In this document: positions 22,015 through 31,800 of the stretch, piece after piece
Layout: every line of letters starts with the position of its first letter
Numbering within the stretch: the stretch's first letter is position 1
NCBI RefSeq assembly: GCF_017874715.1
Contig: NZ_JAGGLR010000046.1
Location: 1-53,634, forward strand
Direction of reading: 5' to 3'
Length of the DNA stretch: 53,634 nt
From: Streptomyces iranensis
Lineage (GTDB): Bacteria > Actinomycetota > Actinomycetes > Streptomycetales > Streptomycetaceae
The notes under the pieces: generated by a model
Seen by the model: only the letters and a program-made list of their open reading frames with translations
What the model was told of the DNA's origin: nothing
Database searches by the model: none
Translations under genes and position numbers: made by a program

Positions 22015-24024
22015 ATGCCGCGCAATCACCGCCCCGGCCCGCCTCCCCGTGTCAGCGTGATCGTCCCCGCCCGTGACGCCATGCCCGGAATCACCCGGGC
22101 CGTCACCTCCGCCATGGAGCAGACCCTCGGGCTCAGCCGCCTCGACATCATCGCCGTCGACGACGGATCGACCGACGGCACAGCGGAGGAACTGGACCGG
22201 CTCGCCGCCGACTGTCCCTCGCTCCATGTGGTCCGCGACCCCCACCCCTGCCACGGCGGCGCCGGCGGCCCCCGCAACACCGGACTGGCCCGCGCCACCG
22301 GCGACTTCGTCTTCTTCCTGGACGCCGACGCCCGGCTCGCACCCGACGCGCTGCGCCGCATGGTCGCGATGGCCGACCAGAACGGCACCGACGTGGTCCT
22401 GGGCAAGATGGTCTCCCCGGACGGGCGCGGCGTCCCCAAGGCGGTCTTCCGCCACAACCAGCTGCGCACCGACGTCCACAGCTCCCACGCCTACGCCAGC
22501 CTGGAGCCCTGCAAGCTGTTCCGCCGTTCCCTGATCGAGCGGCTGCGGCTGCGCTTCCCCGCCCACGTCCGCCACGGCGAGGGCAAGCCGTTCACCGCGG
22601 CCGCCTATCTCAACGCCTCCGGGATCTCCGTCGTCGCCGACTACGACTGCTACCACCTGGGCCCGAACCGGGGCCGCGCCGCCCCCGGTCTCGCCGAGCG
22701 CGTCGAGGCCATGCGGCCGCTGTTCGAGACCGCCGCCCGGCACACCCGGACCGGCGCCCGCCGCGACGCGGTGATGCGCCACCACATCCGGCGCGAGCTG
22801 TGCCCGGCCCTGCGCGCGCTGCCGCGCGAGGACGAGACCGAGGTCCGCGAGCGGTTCCTGCCCGAGCTGCGCCGGTGGGCGCTGGCCCACTGCTCCGACG
22901 CGCTCTTCCCCACCCTCACCGCGCCCGAGCGGCTGATGGTCCATCTGCTGCGCACCGGCCGCTTCGAGGATCTGCTGTCCGTCGTGCGCAACACCAAGCG
23001 GGACGCCCGGTGCGGCCATCTGGTCGAGAAGGGCAGCGTCTACTGGCTGCACCCCTTCTTCCGCGACCCCGACGCCGAGGTCCCCGACGCCTGCTTCGAC
23101 GTGACCGACCGGCTGCCGGTCCGTCACCACCTCGCGGGCGCCGGCTGGCACGGCCGCAGCACCCTGCGGGTGCGCGGCCGGGCGGCCATCGACGGGCTGG
23201 CGGCCGACCGCGAGGAGGACCGCGCCGAGCTGGTGCTGCGCCGCCGCGAGGCGCGGGACGAGGTGCGGATCCCGGTGGACGCCACGGCGGAGGACGACCC
23301 CGCGCGGTTCGAGGCGGACGTGGACATCGCCACCGCCGACGGCGGCACCGCGCTGCGCCCCGGGGTCTGGGACGTCTTCCTCGACGTCCGCGCCCAGGGC
23401 ATCAGCCGCACCGTACGGTTCGGCAACCGCCATGACGACCTGCTCGACATCGGCACCGCGCGCCGGGTGGTGGCCGCCGGGCCCGGGTTGCGCGCCCGGG
23501 TCACGCCGTACTTCACCAGCCCGTACCGCAACCTCTCCCTGGACATCGGCCCGGCCCCGCGCGGGGCGCCCTGCGAGGTGACGGAGGCCGTGTGGCACCC
23601 GTCGGACAAGGGCACCCTCGTCGTCGCCGGACGGTTGCTGCCGCCCGGCACCCCGGCGCGCGGGCGGGTGCTGCGGCTGCGCGCCGAGCACACCGACGGA
23701 CGGGTCCACGACCATCCGGTGCGGTTCGCCGCGGGGCATCCGGCGGGCGCCTTCACCGCCCGGCTGCCGGTGCGGGACCTGGGCCGCGGCCGGTGGACGG
23801 TGACGCTGGCCGTCGTCGCCCCCGGCGACGCCCAGAGCCCCGGGCGCGCGGCGCCCGCCGCGCCCGTGCCGCCGCCCGCCCGGCTGCCCGGCGCCCGCTG
23901 GGTGCGGCGCGGCCGGCCGTACTACGCCAAGCCGCTCACCGGGCGCGGCGAGGTGACCCTGGAGCTGCGGGTGGCCCCGGTCCGGCTGCTCGCCGCCGTA
24001 CGCAACCGGCTGGGCCTGAACTGA
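22015..24024 (+). CDS. GT2-like glycosyltransferase paralogue with altered active site
   Basis: 669 residues, exactly the length of its convergent paralogue at 24168-26177. The GT-A fold is clear (RVSVIVPARDA, AVDDGSTDGTAEEL, DxD as Asp103-Ala-Asp105 in FFLDADARL). The following SRLIER-type helix and KPFTAAAYLNASGISVVADYDCY are near-identical to the paralogue. Two changes stand out. ENSGCAGVPRNTG becomes HPCHGGAGGPRNTG. CEDKPFT becomes GEGKPFT, so the Asp that acts as general base in TarS/TarP-type GT2 enzymes is Gly190. The YRENRTNLT stretch is also lost. Downstream (about 345-669) are beta-rich domains, as in wall-polymer GT2 enzymes. It may be inactive and structural, or have changed chemistry. 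Confidence 0.8.
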   Translation: MPRNHRPGPPPRVSVIVPARDAMPGITRAVTSAMEQTLGLSRLDIIAVDDGSTDGTAEELDRLAADCPSLHVVRDPHPCHGGAGGPRNTGLARATGDFVFFLDADARLAPDALRRMVAMADQNGTDVVLGKMVSPDGRGVPKAVFRHNQLRTDVHSSHAYASLEPCKLFRRSLIERLRLRFPAHVRHGEGKPFTAAAYLNASGISVVADYDCYHLGPNRGRAAPGLAERVEAMRPLFETAARHTRTGARRDAVMRHHIRRELCPALRALPREDETEVRERFLPELRRWALAHCSDALFPTLTAPERLMVHLLRTGRFEDLLSVVRNTKRDARCGHLVEKGSVYWLHPFFRDPDAEVPDACFDVTDRLPVRHHLAGAGWHGRSTLRVRGRAAIDGLAADREEDRAELVLRRREARDEVRIPVDATAEDDPARFEADVDIATADGGTALRPGVWDVFLDVRAQGISRTVRFGNRHDDLLDIGTARRVVAAGPGLRARVTPYFTSPYRNLSLDIGPAPRGAPCEVTEAVWHPSDKGTLVVAGRLLPPGTPARGRVLRLRAEHTDGRVHDHPVRFAAGHPAGAFTARLPVRDLGRGRWTVTLAVVAPGDAQSPGRAAPAAPVPPPARLPGARWVRRGRPYYAKPLTGRGEVTLELRVAPVRLLAAVRNRLGLN

Positions 24025-24035
24025 CCGGCGCCCGC

Positions 24036-24163
24036 GGCAGGCTGTTCCCCCACCCGCCCCTTGATTTCAGCCCGTCCGGCGTTTGAGGACACGCCCGAAG
24101 GGCGTCCGGGGTCCAGGGGCCGAAGCCCCTGGTAACGGGAAGGGGCGGGTAGGGGAATCTGCC
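24036..24163. repeat. Structured intergenic repeat with terminal inverted arms (copy 1)
   Basis: GGCAG...TTCCCCCACCCGCCCCTT (24036-24062) is nearly complementary to AAGGGGCGGGTAGGGGAA...TGCC (24140-24163). Inside are ACGCCC-GAA-GGGCGT (24091-24105) and CCAGGGGC-CGAA-GCCCCTGG (24113-24132). It separates two convergent genes and may be a bidirectional terminator. A second copy lies at 37398-37670. Elements with a CCGTCCGGCGTTTGAGGA core recur in Streptomyces genomes. Confidence 0.7.
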
Positions 24164-24167
24164 ACGC

Positions 24168-26177
24168 TCACCGCCCCAGCCGCCGCCGCACCCCCGTGAC
24201 GACCTTGAGCGGAGCCACCTCCAGGCCCAGGGCCCGCGCCGGGCCCAGGGCCACCGGCTTGGCGTAGTACGGACGGCAGCCGAAGCGGAGCCAGCGGGTG
24301 GCGGCCAGCCGGTCGAAGTACGGCACGATCGCGGTGCGGCGCGGCGCGTCCTCCCCGGGTCCCTCCATGATCAGCGTCAGCGTCCAGCAGCCCTCGACCA
24401 GGCGGCCGATCGGCAGCCTGGCGGTGAAGACGGTCGCGGAGCCGCCCTGCTCAGTGCGCACCGGCACCTCGTACACCGCGCCCGCCCCCGTCTCGGCCCG
24501 CAGCCGCAGCGCCCCGCCGTCCCGCTCCGCCTCCTCGGTCAGCCGTCCGCCGACCAGCAGGGTGCTGCGGGTGCGCCAGATGGTCCGGAGCACCTGGCAG
24601 GGCGGGTCGAGGGGATGGGCCACCTCGCCGACGTCGAGCGAGAGATTGCCGTACGGGGTGAAGTACGGCACCACCGTCACCGGACCCTGGGAGGTGGTGA
24701 CGCGGCGCCGGGTGGGATGGGTGACCTCACCGCCCTCGCGGCGGTTGCCGAACCGCACCGTACGGCTGACGCCCTGGGCGCGGACGTCCAGGTAGATGTT
24801 CCACAGCCCCCGCTCCAGCGGGGCCCCGCCGTCCGCGGTGGCCGGGTCGATCTCGGCAGTGAAGCCCGCCATCTCGTACCGCCGCCCCTCGCCCGGCAGC
24901 GGATGGGCGGACAGGCACGGCGTGGTGGGCAGCCGGATCTCGGGGCGGTCGGCCCGGTACTTGCGCAGCACGATCTCGGTGGCCGGGTCGAGGGAGTCCA
25001 CGTCCTCGACGTACGCGTGCCCGGCCAGCCGCAGCACCCCACCGTGCCAGCTCGCCGCCTCCAGGTGGTGCCGGACCGGCAGCCGGTCGGTCACGTCGAA
25101 GCAGATGTCGGGGACGGCGGCGGCATGGTCCCGGAAGAAGGGGTGCAGCCAGTAGACCCGGCCCTTGTCGACGAGATGGCCGCGCCGCTCGTCCGCTCCG
25201 GCGTTCCTGGCCACGGTCAGCACATCGTCGAAGCGGTCGGCGCGCAGCAGATGGATCAGCAGCCGGTCGGGGGCGCCGAGCCGTGCGAAGAGGGCGTCGG
25301 TCACCCAGGTGCTCGCCCAGTGCCGGAACTCGGGGAAGAACCGCTCCCGCGCGTCCTGTTCGCTCTCGCGGGGCAGCAGGGCGCGCAGCGGACCGCACAG
25401 CTCCCACTCCACATGGCGGCGCATGATCTGGTCCCGGCGCGGGCCCGGTTCCAGATAGCGGGCCACGGTCTCGAAGCACAGCCGGGTGCCGTCCATGCGG
25501 TGGGCGAGGTCGGCGGCGGTGAGGGTGAGGTTGGTGCGGTTCTCGCGGTAGCGGACGTAGTAGCAGTCGTAGTCGGCGACCACGGAGATACCGGAGGCGT
25601 TGAGGTAGGCGGCCGCGGTGAACGGCTTGTCCTCGCAGTTGCGGTAGGGCGGGAAGCGCAGGTGCAGCCGCTCGATGAGGGAGCGGCGGAACAGCTTCCA
25701 CGGGCCCAGGGTCAGATAGGCGTGGGAGGAGAAGATGTCCGTACGGGGCTGATTGCGCTGGAAGACGGCCCGGGGCACGGCCCGCCCGCCCACCGAGGCG
25801 ATCTTGCCGAGGACGATGTCGGTGCCGTGGGCGTCGGCCATGGCGACCATGCGGCGCAGCGCGTCCGGGCCCAGATAGTCGTCGGAGTCGAGGAAGAAGA
25901 CGAAGTCGCCCCGGGCGTGGTCAAGGCCGGTGTTGCGGGGGACGCCCGCGCAGCCGGAGTTCTCCTGGTGGACGACGTGGAGTGCGGGGCAGGTGCGGGC
26001 GAGCCGCTCCAGCTCCTCGCCGGTGCCGTCGGTCGAACCGTCGTCCACCGCGATGATCTCGACCCGGTCCGGGCCCAGGGTCTGGTCCATCGCGGAGGTG
26101 ACGGCCCGGGTCAGCTCCGGCAGGGCGTTGTAGGCGGGGATGATCACACTGACACGAGGTCGGGACAGAGCGGGCAT
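24168..26177 (-). CDS. GT2 glycosyltransferase, wall-polymer type (TarS/TarP-like arrangement)
   Basis: 669 residues from ATG 26177, with AGGAGG 5 bases upstream. The GT-A domain has RVSVIIPAYNA, AVDDGSTDGTGEEL, ENSGCAGVPRNTGLDHARG, DxD at Asp97-Ser-Asp99 (FFLDSDDYLGP) and the Glu182-Asp183 pair in CEDKPFT, where Asp183 is the expected general base. YRENRTNLT follows. From about 335 on come beta-rich segments (HPFFRDHAAAVPDICFDVTDRLP, GLWNIYLDVRAQGVSRTVRFG, YGNLSLDVGEV), probably for oligomerisation or polymer binding. It would glycosylate polyol-phosphate or sugar-phosphate repeats. It follows the GT2/TagF fusion on the same strand and is convergent with its paralogue. Confidence 0.85.
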   Translation of the reverse strand: MPALSRPRVSVIIPAYNALPELTRAVTSAMDQTLGPDRVEIIAVDDGSTDGTGEELERLARTCPALHVVHQENSGCAGVPRNTGLDHARGDFVFFLDSDDYLGPDALRRMVAMADAHGTDIVLGKIASVGGRAVPRAVFQRNQPRTDIFSSHAYLTLGPWKLFRRSLIERLHLRFPPYRNCEDKPFTAAAYLNASGISVVADYDCYYVRYRENRTNLTLTAADLAHRMDGTRLCFETVARYLEPGPRRDQIMRRHVEWELCGPLRALLPRESEQDARERFFPEFRHWASTWVTDALFARLGAPDRLLIHLLRADRFDDVLTVARNAGADERRGHLVDKGRVYWLHPFFRDHAAAVPDICFDVTDRLPVRHHLEAASWHGGVLRLAGHAYVEDVDSLDPATEIVLRKYRADRPEIRLPTTPCLSAHPLPGEGRRYEMAGFTAEIDPATADGGAPLERGLWNIYLDVRAQGVSRTVRFGNRREGGEVTHPTRRRVTTSQGPVTVVPYFTPYGNLSLDVGEVAHPLDPPCQVLRTIWRTRSTLLVGGRLTEEAERDGGALRLRAETGAGAVYEVPVRTEQGGSATVFTARLPIGRLVEGCWTLTLIMEGPGEDAPRRTAIVPYFDRLAATRWLRFGCRPYYAKPVALGPARALGLEVAPLKVVTGVRRRLGR

Positions 26178-26206
26178 GACGGCCTCCTGACTCCGGGCTC
26201 TCGACG

Positions 26207-26336
26207 GGTCGGGGTCGGGGACACACCGCGGATCGGGCACACGGCGGATCGGGGACACACAGCAGGTCGGGGACACACGGCAGGTCGGGGACACTCGGCG
26301 GACCGCCGGATCACGCGGCGGATCGGTCACTCGGCG
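26207..26336. repeat. 17-18-bp minisatellite spanning the end of the GT2/TagF gene
   Basis: About seven drifting units of the form GGTCGGGGACACACGGCA or GGATCGGGGACACACAGCA fill the 149-base gap. The last copy covers the stop codon (26327-26329) of the upstream gene. The array lies in the leader of the next gene (ATG 26177), so a change in copy number would alter that leader. Confidence 0.7.
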
Positions 26337-28576
26337 GTGAGAACGCCACCGCGCGGCCCGGCCGGGGCGCTGTCCGCCAGGGGCCGCGTCTGTGGCGTGG
26401 GGGCGAGCGGGAGCGCGATGTCCTGGCCCAGCATCAGGGCCCGCACCACCCGCTCGGCCGCGTGGCCGTCGTCGAACCGGCAGAAGCGGGCCCGGAACGC
26501 GGTCCGCAGCGCGGTCGCGTCCGCGTCGCACCAGCGGCCCTCGCGGAAGACCTCGACCAGCTCCCGCTCGCTGCGGGCGACGGCCCCCGGGGTCTCGCCG
26601 GGGGACCCCGAGAGCAGGTCGAAGTAGACGCCGCGGGAGGAGCGGTAGATGTCCCAGTCGTCGGCGTAGATCACGACGGGCCGGTCCAGCACGGCGTAGT
26701 CGAACATCATCGACGAGTAGTCGGTGATCAGCGCGTCGGCCGCCAGGCACAGCTCCTCCACCGACCGGTGGCGCGAGACGTCGATCACCGGCCCGGCCTC
26801 CTGGAGCCGGGCCAGCTCGTCATCCGGCCGGTAGGAGTAGTGGGCCCGCACCAACAGCGTCGTCTCCGGGCCGAGTTCGCGGCCGAGCCGCTCCAGGTCC
26901 AGCCGGGGGGTGAACCCCTTCTGGTAGTCGCGGAGGGTGGGCGCGTAGAGGAGGGCGGTGTTCCCGGCCGGGATTCCCAGCTCCGCACGGATCCGCCGGA
27001 TGTCCTCCTCGGTCGCGGTGAAGAAGACGTCATTGCGCGGATATCCGTACTCCAGCAGCCGGTACCCGGCGGGGTAGACCCGCTCCCAGATCTGGCTGGA
27101 GTGCGGATTGGAGGAGAGGGCGAAGTCCCAGCGGTCGATGCGCTTGAGCAGATTGCCGAAGCTCATCCCGCCCGCGGCGGCGGGATAGCGCTGCTGGTCC
27201 AGGCCCATGCATTTGAGCGGGGTGCCGTGGAAGGTCTGCAGATGCACCGTGCCCGGCCGCTTCACCACCTCATTGGGGAAGTTGACATTGTTGATGAGGT
27301 ATTTCGCGCGGGCCACCGTGCGGTAGAAGTCGCGGGTGCCGGTGACGACGTAGTCGACGCCTTCCGGAAGGGTCTCGATCTCCGACTTCTTGACCGCCCA
27401 CACCCCGTGGACCTCCGGTGCCAGCTCCCGCGCCCTGTGGTAGATCGCCCCCGGATTGCACAGCACCCCCCGGCCCCAGTACGCGGAGTAGACGGCCAGC
27501 TGGGGGTCAACGGGCCGCTGCCGGTGCAGCCGGTACAGGCCCTGCTTGGCGCGCGCCGCCAGCGGCGGCCGGACGGTCCGGCGCAGCTTACGGGCCCCGG
27601 CGGCCGCCCGTACGGCCAGTTCGTGCTCGCGGTAGCGGAGGAAGGAGCCCGACGCCAGCGCCTCGAAGCGCCAACGGCCCTCGACCGGCATGGTGAACCC
27701 GGCCGGGAGATGGGCGCGGTACCACTCGGCGGCGCGGGCGAAGAAGCGCGGCCGGTCCGCCGTAGCCACCCGGGACGTCCGGTCCAGGCAGAACAGGAAA
27801 TGCGATACGGCCCGCTCGAAGAGCAGCGGGCGCAGCGGATCCAGCTGCGGCCGGTCGTCGAGGAAGTCGAAGAGCCGGGCGTACTGCTGGAAGATGATGA
27901 AGTGCTTCTCGCCGGGGCTTCCCGTACTGGCCCCGACCCGCCGCTGCCGGTATTCCAGGCCCACCAGGTCCACACAGGCTATTCGCCGCGCGGTGAGCAT
28001 CGTCTTGTACGAGAGCAGCGCGTCCTCGTAGATGCCCTCGCTGAACGCGAAGCCGTGGCGGAGGTAGAAATCCCGGTGGTAGACGCGATTGGACGACATC
28101 GCGAACAGCCGCAGGAATTCCGGGCGTTCGACGGCGGCGAAGACATCGGTGCCCGCCGAGGCCAGCAGTTCCCCGAAGAGGCTGGGGGCCCGGCGCTCCG
28201 ACCAGTAGGTGCGCACATGGTTGAAGTAGAGGATCTCCGGGTCGTGGGTGAGGGCGAGCCGGTCGGCGAGTCCCTGGAGGGTGCCCGGGGCGAGGGTGTC
28301 ATCGCCGTCCAGGAAGAGCAGATAGTCCCCGCCCGCCCGCTCCACCCCGGCGTTACGGGCCCGGCCAGGGCCGGAGTTGACCCGCTGGTGCACGGGCACG
28401 ACCCGGCTGTCGCGCGCCGCGTACGCGTCGATGATCGCGCCGCAGTGGTCCGGTGAGCGGTCGTCCACGGCGACCACCTCGAGGTCGGGATACGACTGCG
28501 TCAGCACGGAGTCCAGGCAGGCACTCAGATAGCCCTGGACGCGATAGGCGGCGATGACGATGGTGAAGCGGGGCAT
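26327..28576 (-). CDS. Bifunctional GT2 glycosyltransferase / TagF-like transferase (second copy)
   Basis: 749 residues from ATG 28576, with GAGGAG 4 bases upstream. Same two-domain plan as the gene at 11804-14275. The GT-A half has FTIVIAAYRVQGYL, DDRSPD, DxD at Asp90-Gly-Asp92 (LFLDGDDTL) and YEDALLSYKT. The TagF-like half has YSAYWGRGVLCNP, HLQTFHGTPLKCMGLDQ, YAPTLRDYQKGF, VRAHYSY and ITDYSSMMFDYAVLDRPVVIYADDWD. Both active sites look intact. It lacks the long Pro/Ala tail of the first copy. It would prime or extend a polyol-phosphate polymer with alternating sugars. It leads a two-gene minus-strand unit with the GT2 gene 150 bases downstream. Confidence 0.87.
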   Translation of the reverse strand: MPRFTIVIAAYRVQGYLSACLDSVLTQSYPDLEVVAVDDRSPDHCGAIIDAYAARDSRVVPVHQRVNSGPGRARNAGVERAGGDYLLFLDGDDTLAPGTLQGLADRLALTHDPEILYFNHVRTYWSERRAPSLFGELLASAGTDVFAAVERPEFLRLFAMSSNRVYHRDFYLRHGFAFSEGIYEDALLSYKTMLTARRIACVDLVGLEYRQRRVGASTGSPGEKHFIIFQQYARLFDFLDDRPQLDPLRPLLFERAVSHFLFCLDRTSRVATADRPRFFARAAEWYRAHLPAGFTMPVEGRWRFEALASGSFLRYREHELAVRAAAGARKLRRTVRPPLAARAKQGLYRLHRQRPVDPQLAVYSAYWGRGVLCNPGAIYHRARELAPEVHGVWAVKKSEIETLPEGVDYVVTGTRDFYRTVARAKYLINNVNFPNEVVKRPGTVHLQTFHGTPLKCMGLDQQRYPAAAGGMSFGNLLKRIDRWDFALSSNPHSSQIWERVYPAGYRLLEYGYPRNDVFFTATEEDIRRIRAELGIPAGNTALLYAPTLRDYQKGFTPRLDLERLGRELGPETTLLVRAHYSYRPDDELARLQEAGPVIDVSRHRSVEELCLAADALITDYSSMMFDYAVLDRPVVIYADDWDIYRSSRGVYFDLLSGSPGETPGAVARSERELVEVFREGRWCDADATALRTAFRARFCRFDDGHAAERVVRALMLGQDIALPLAPTPQTRPLADSAPAGPRGGVLTAE

Positions 28577-28698
28577 AAGGCTCCTCGGGACGCGGTGGCG
28601 GTTCGAGGCGCGAAGCACTCACTGACCACCCACGCTAGGTGGGTTCGTCCCGGTATGCCCGCTCGGTCGTTGGAGGGGCGCCCAAGCGGGTGACAAAC

Positions 28699-28730
28699 GC
28701 CCCCGGCGGACATGAAGTCCACCGGGGGCG
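28699..28730 (-). terminator. Terminator of the NAD-glutamate dehydrogenase gene
   Basis: CGCCCCCGG...GGAC and GTCC...CCGGGGGCG pair across an ATGAA loop. On the minus strand TTTGT follows. It stands 160 bases beyond the gdh stop, in the 314-base gap 28577-28890. The rest of that gap holds a second hairpin (GGCCCC/GGGGCC near 28810-28830), the recurrent CCCCCAGCTACCGCTGGGAGG element near 28760-28780 and the promoter of the 28576 gene; no gene is seen. Confidence 0.65.
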
Positions 28731-28890
28731 CGTCGAGCTGCTTTTTGAGAACTCGGTTCTCCCCCAGCTACCGCTGGGAGGTGCCCCCTGTCGACGGTCG
28801 ACCGTGCTCGGCCCCTCGTTCCTCGGGGCCTGCGCGCGCTCTCCCTTACGACAGCGACGCGCCCCTTTGGCTCACTCGCGGCCGACCGGG

Positions 28891-31800
28891 TCAGCTGTGG
28901 GTGCGCAGCAGCGTCCGCATCGTCCGCATCGCGACCGACAGATTGGCCAGGTCGAAGGTCTCCGACGACTGGATCTCATCGAGCGTGGTGCGGGCCCGCT
29001 GCAGGAGCGCGGCGTTCTTCTCCTCCCACGCCTTGAAGCGCTGCTCGGGCGTGGAGCCCCCGTTGCCCACCGACAGCACATCGGCGGTCAGGGCGGCATG
29101 GGCCGCGTACAGGTCCTCGCGGATGGAGACCCGGGCCATGGACTGCCACCGGTCCGCGCGCGGCAGCTCGATGATCCGGTCCATCAGCTGGCTGATCCGC
29201 AGCCGGTCGGCCAGGTCGTAGTAGACCTCGGCGACCGCCAGCGGGTCCTTGCCGGTGCGGTCCGCGATGGCCACGATGTCCAGCGTCGGGAAGGCCGAGG
29301 AGAAGCCCGCCACCCGGGTGGCCAGATCCTCCGGGACGTGCGCCGCGGTCAGGTCGTCGTAGATCCGCTGGTACCACTCGATGTCGGAGCCGCGCAGCAG
29401 CTTGGGCAGCTGCGCCCGGACCGCGCCGACCCGCTCGCCGAAGAAGTCGATCGTCTCGGCCAGCGCGAGCGGCTGCGGCCGGTTGTTCAGCAGCCAGCGG
29501 GTGCCCCGCTCGACCAGCCGGCGCGAGTGCAGCCGCATCCGGGTCTGGATGTCGGCGTCGACGACCGTGTCCAGCGCCTCGACCTCGTCCCACACCTGGT
29601 TCAGCTCGAAGATCGCACGGGCCGCGGTCTGGGCGCGCACGACCTCCTCGGTCGAGGCCCCGGTCTCCTCCCGCATCCGGTGCAGGAAGGTCGACCCGGC
29701 GGTGTTGACGGTGTCGTTGACCAGCACCGTGGTGATGATCTCGCGCCGCAGGGCGTGGCCGTCGATGTACTCGGGGAACCGCTGCCGCAGCGCCTGCGGG
29801 AAATACGCGTGCAGCAGCCGCTGGAGGTACGGGTCGTCGGGCAGCCCGGTGGTGATCAGCTCATCGGCCACCGTGATCTTGACGTAGGCCAGCAGCACGG
29901 CCAGCTCGGGCTGGGTCAGACCGCGCCCGGCGGAGAGCCGCTCGCGGATCTGACGGTCGGTGGGCAGGAACTCCAGCGCCCGGTCCAGCCGCCCCTCGCG
30001 GCCCAGTCGGCGCATCAGCCGCTGGTGGGCGTGGAGCAGGCTGGAGGACTGGACGACGGAGTTGGCCAGCGCCACGTTCTGCGCGTAGTTGTTGCGCAGC
30101 ACCAGCGCGCCGACCTCGTCGGTCATCTCGGCGAGCAGCTTGTTGCGCTGCTTGAGGGTGAGGTCGCCCTCGGTGACCAGGGCGTTGAGCAGGATCTTGA
30201 TGTTCACCTCGTGGTCGGAGGTGTCCACACCGGCGCTGTTGTCGATCGCGTCGGTGTTGATCCGGCCGCCGTTGGAGGCGAACTCGATCCGGCCGAGCTG
30301 GGTCAGGCCCAGGTTGCCGCCCTCGCCGACGACCTTGACCCGCAGATCCTGGCCGTCCACCCGGATCGCGTCATTGGCCTTGTCGCCCACATCGCCGTGC
30401 GACTCGGTGGACGCCTTGACGTAGGTGCCGATGCCGCCGTTCCACAGCAGGTCCACCGGGGCCTTGAGGATCGTCTTCATCAGATCGGCCGGGGTCATCT
30501 TGGCGACCCGCTTCTCGATCCCGAGCGCGGCCCGCACCTGCGGGGTGATCGGGATGGCCTTGGCCTTACGGGGGTGGATGCCGCCGCCCGCCGACAGCAG
30601 CTCGGCGTTGTAGTCCTCCCACGAGGAGCGCGGCAGCTCGAACAGGCGGCGGCGCTCGGCGTAGGAGGTGGCGGCGTCCGGGTTGGGGTCCAGGAAGATG
30701 TGCCGGTGGTCGAAGGCGGCGATCAGCCGGATGTTCTCGCTCAGCAGCATCCCGTTGCCGAACACGTCACCGGACATGTCACCGACGCCCACGACCGTGA
30801 AGTCCTGGGTCTGGGTGTCATGGCCCAGCTCGCGGAAGTGGCGCTTGACCGACTCCCAGGCGCCGCGGGCGGTGATGCCCATGCCCTTGTGGTCGTATCC
30901 GGCGGAGCCGCCGGAGGCGAAGGCGTCCCCGAGCCAGAAACCGTACGCCTGCGCCACGTCGTTGGCGATGTCGGAGAAGGTCGCGGTGCCCTTGTCGGCG
31001 GCGACGACGAGATAGGTGTCGTCCCCGTCGTGGCGGACCACGTCCTTCGGCGGCTCGACCTGCCCGGCGACCAGGTTGTCGGTGATGTCGAGCAGACCGG
31101 AGATGAAGGTCTTGTAGCAGGCGATGCCCTCGGCCATCCAGGCGTCGCGGTCCACGGACGGGTCCGGCAGCCGCTTGCCGACGAAGCCGCCCTTGGCACC
31201 CACCGGCACGATGACCGTGTTCTTCACCATCTGCGCCTTGACCAGGCCCAGGATCTCGGTGCGGAAGTCCTCACGACGGTCGGACCAGCGCAGACCGCCA
31301 CGCGCGACCTTGCCGAACCGCAGATGCACACCCTCGACCCGCGGCGAGTAGACCCAGATCTCGTACGCCGGGCGGGGCGCGGGCAGATCCGGCACGGCCT
31401 GCGGGTCCAGCTTGATCGACAGATAGTCGTGCGGCCTGCCGTCCCCGTTCATCTGGAAGTGATTGGTCCGGAGAGTGGCCTTGATCAGAGTGAGGAAGGA
31501 GCGCAGGATGCGGTCCTCGTCCAGCGAGGCCACCTGGTCCAGCGCCGCGTCCAGCTCCTCCAGCAGGGCGTCGGTCAGCTCCAGGCCCGCCCGCTGCCGC
31601 TCCGGCGACATCCGGGCCTCGAAGAGGGAGACCAGCAGCCGGGTGGTGTGCACATTGTTGCGGAGGGTGTCCTCCATGTACGACTGGCTGAAGGTGGAAC
31701 CGGCCTGCCGCAGGTACTTGGCGTAGGCCCGCAGCACCATCGCCTGCCGCCAGTCAAGACCCGCGCCCAGCACCAGCTGGTTGAAGTCGTCGCTCTCGGC

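Noticed and set aside
11804..28576. The glycosyltransferase cluster as a prophage or integrative element
   Set aside because: No integrase, transposase, direct-repeat ends or tRNA target seen, and base composition and codon use match the flanks.
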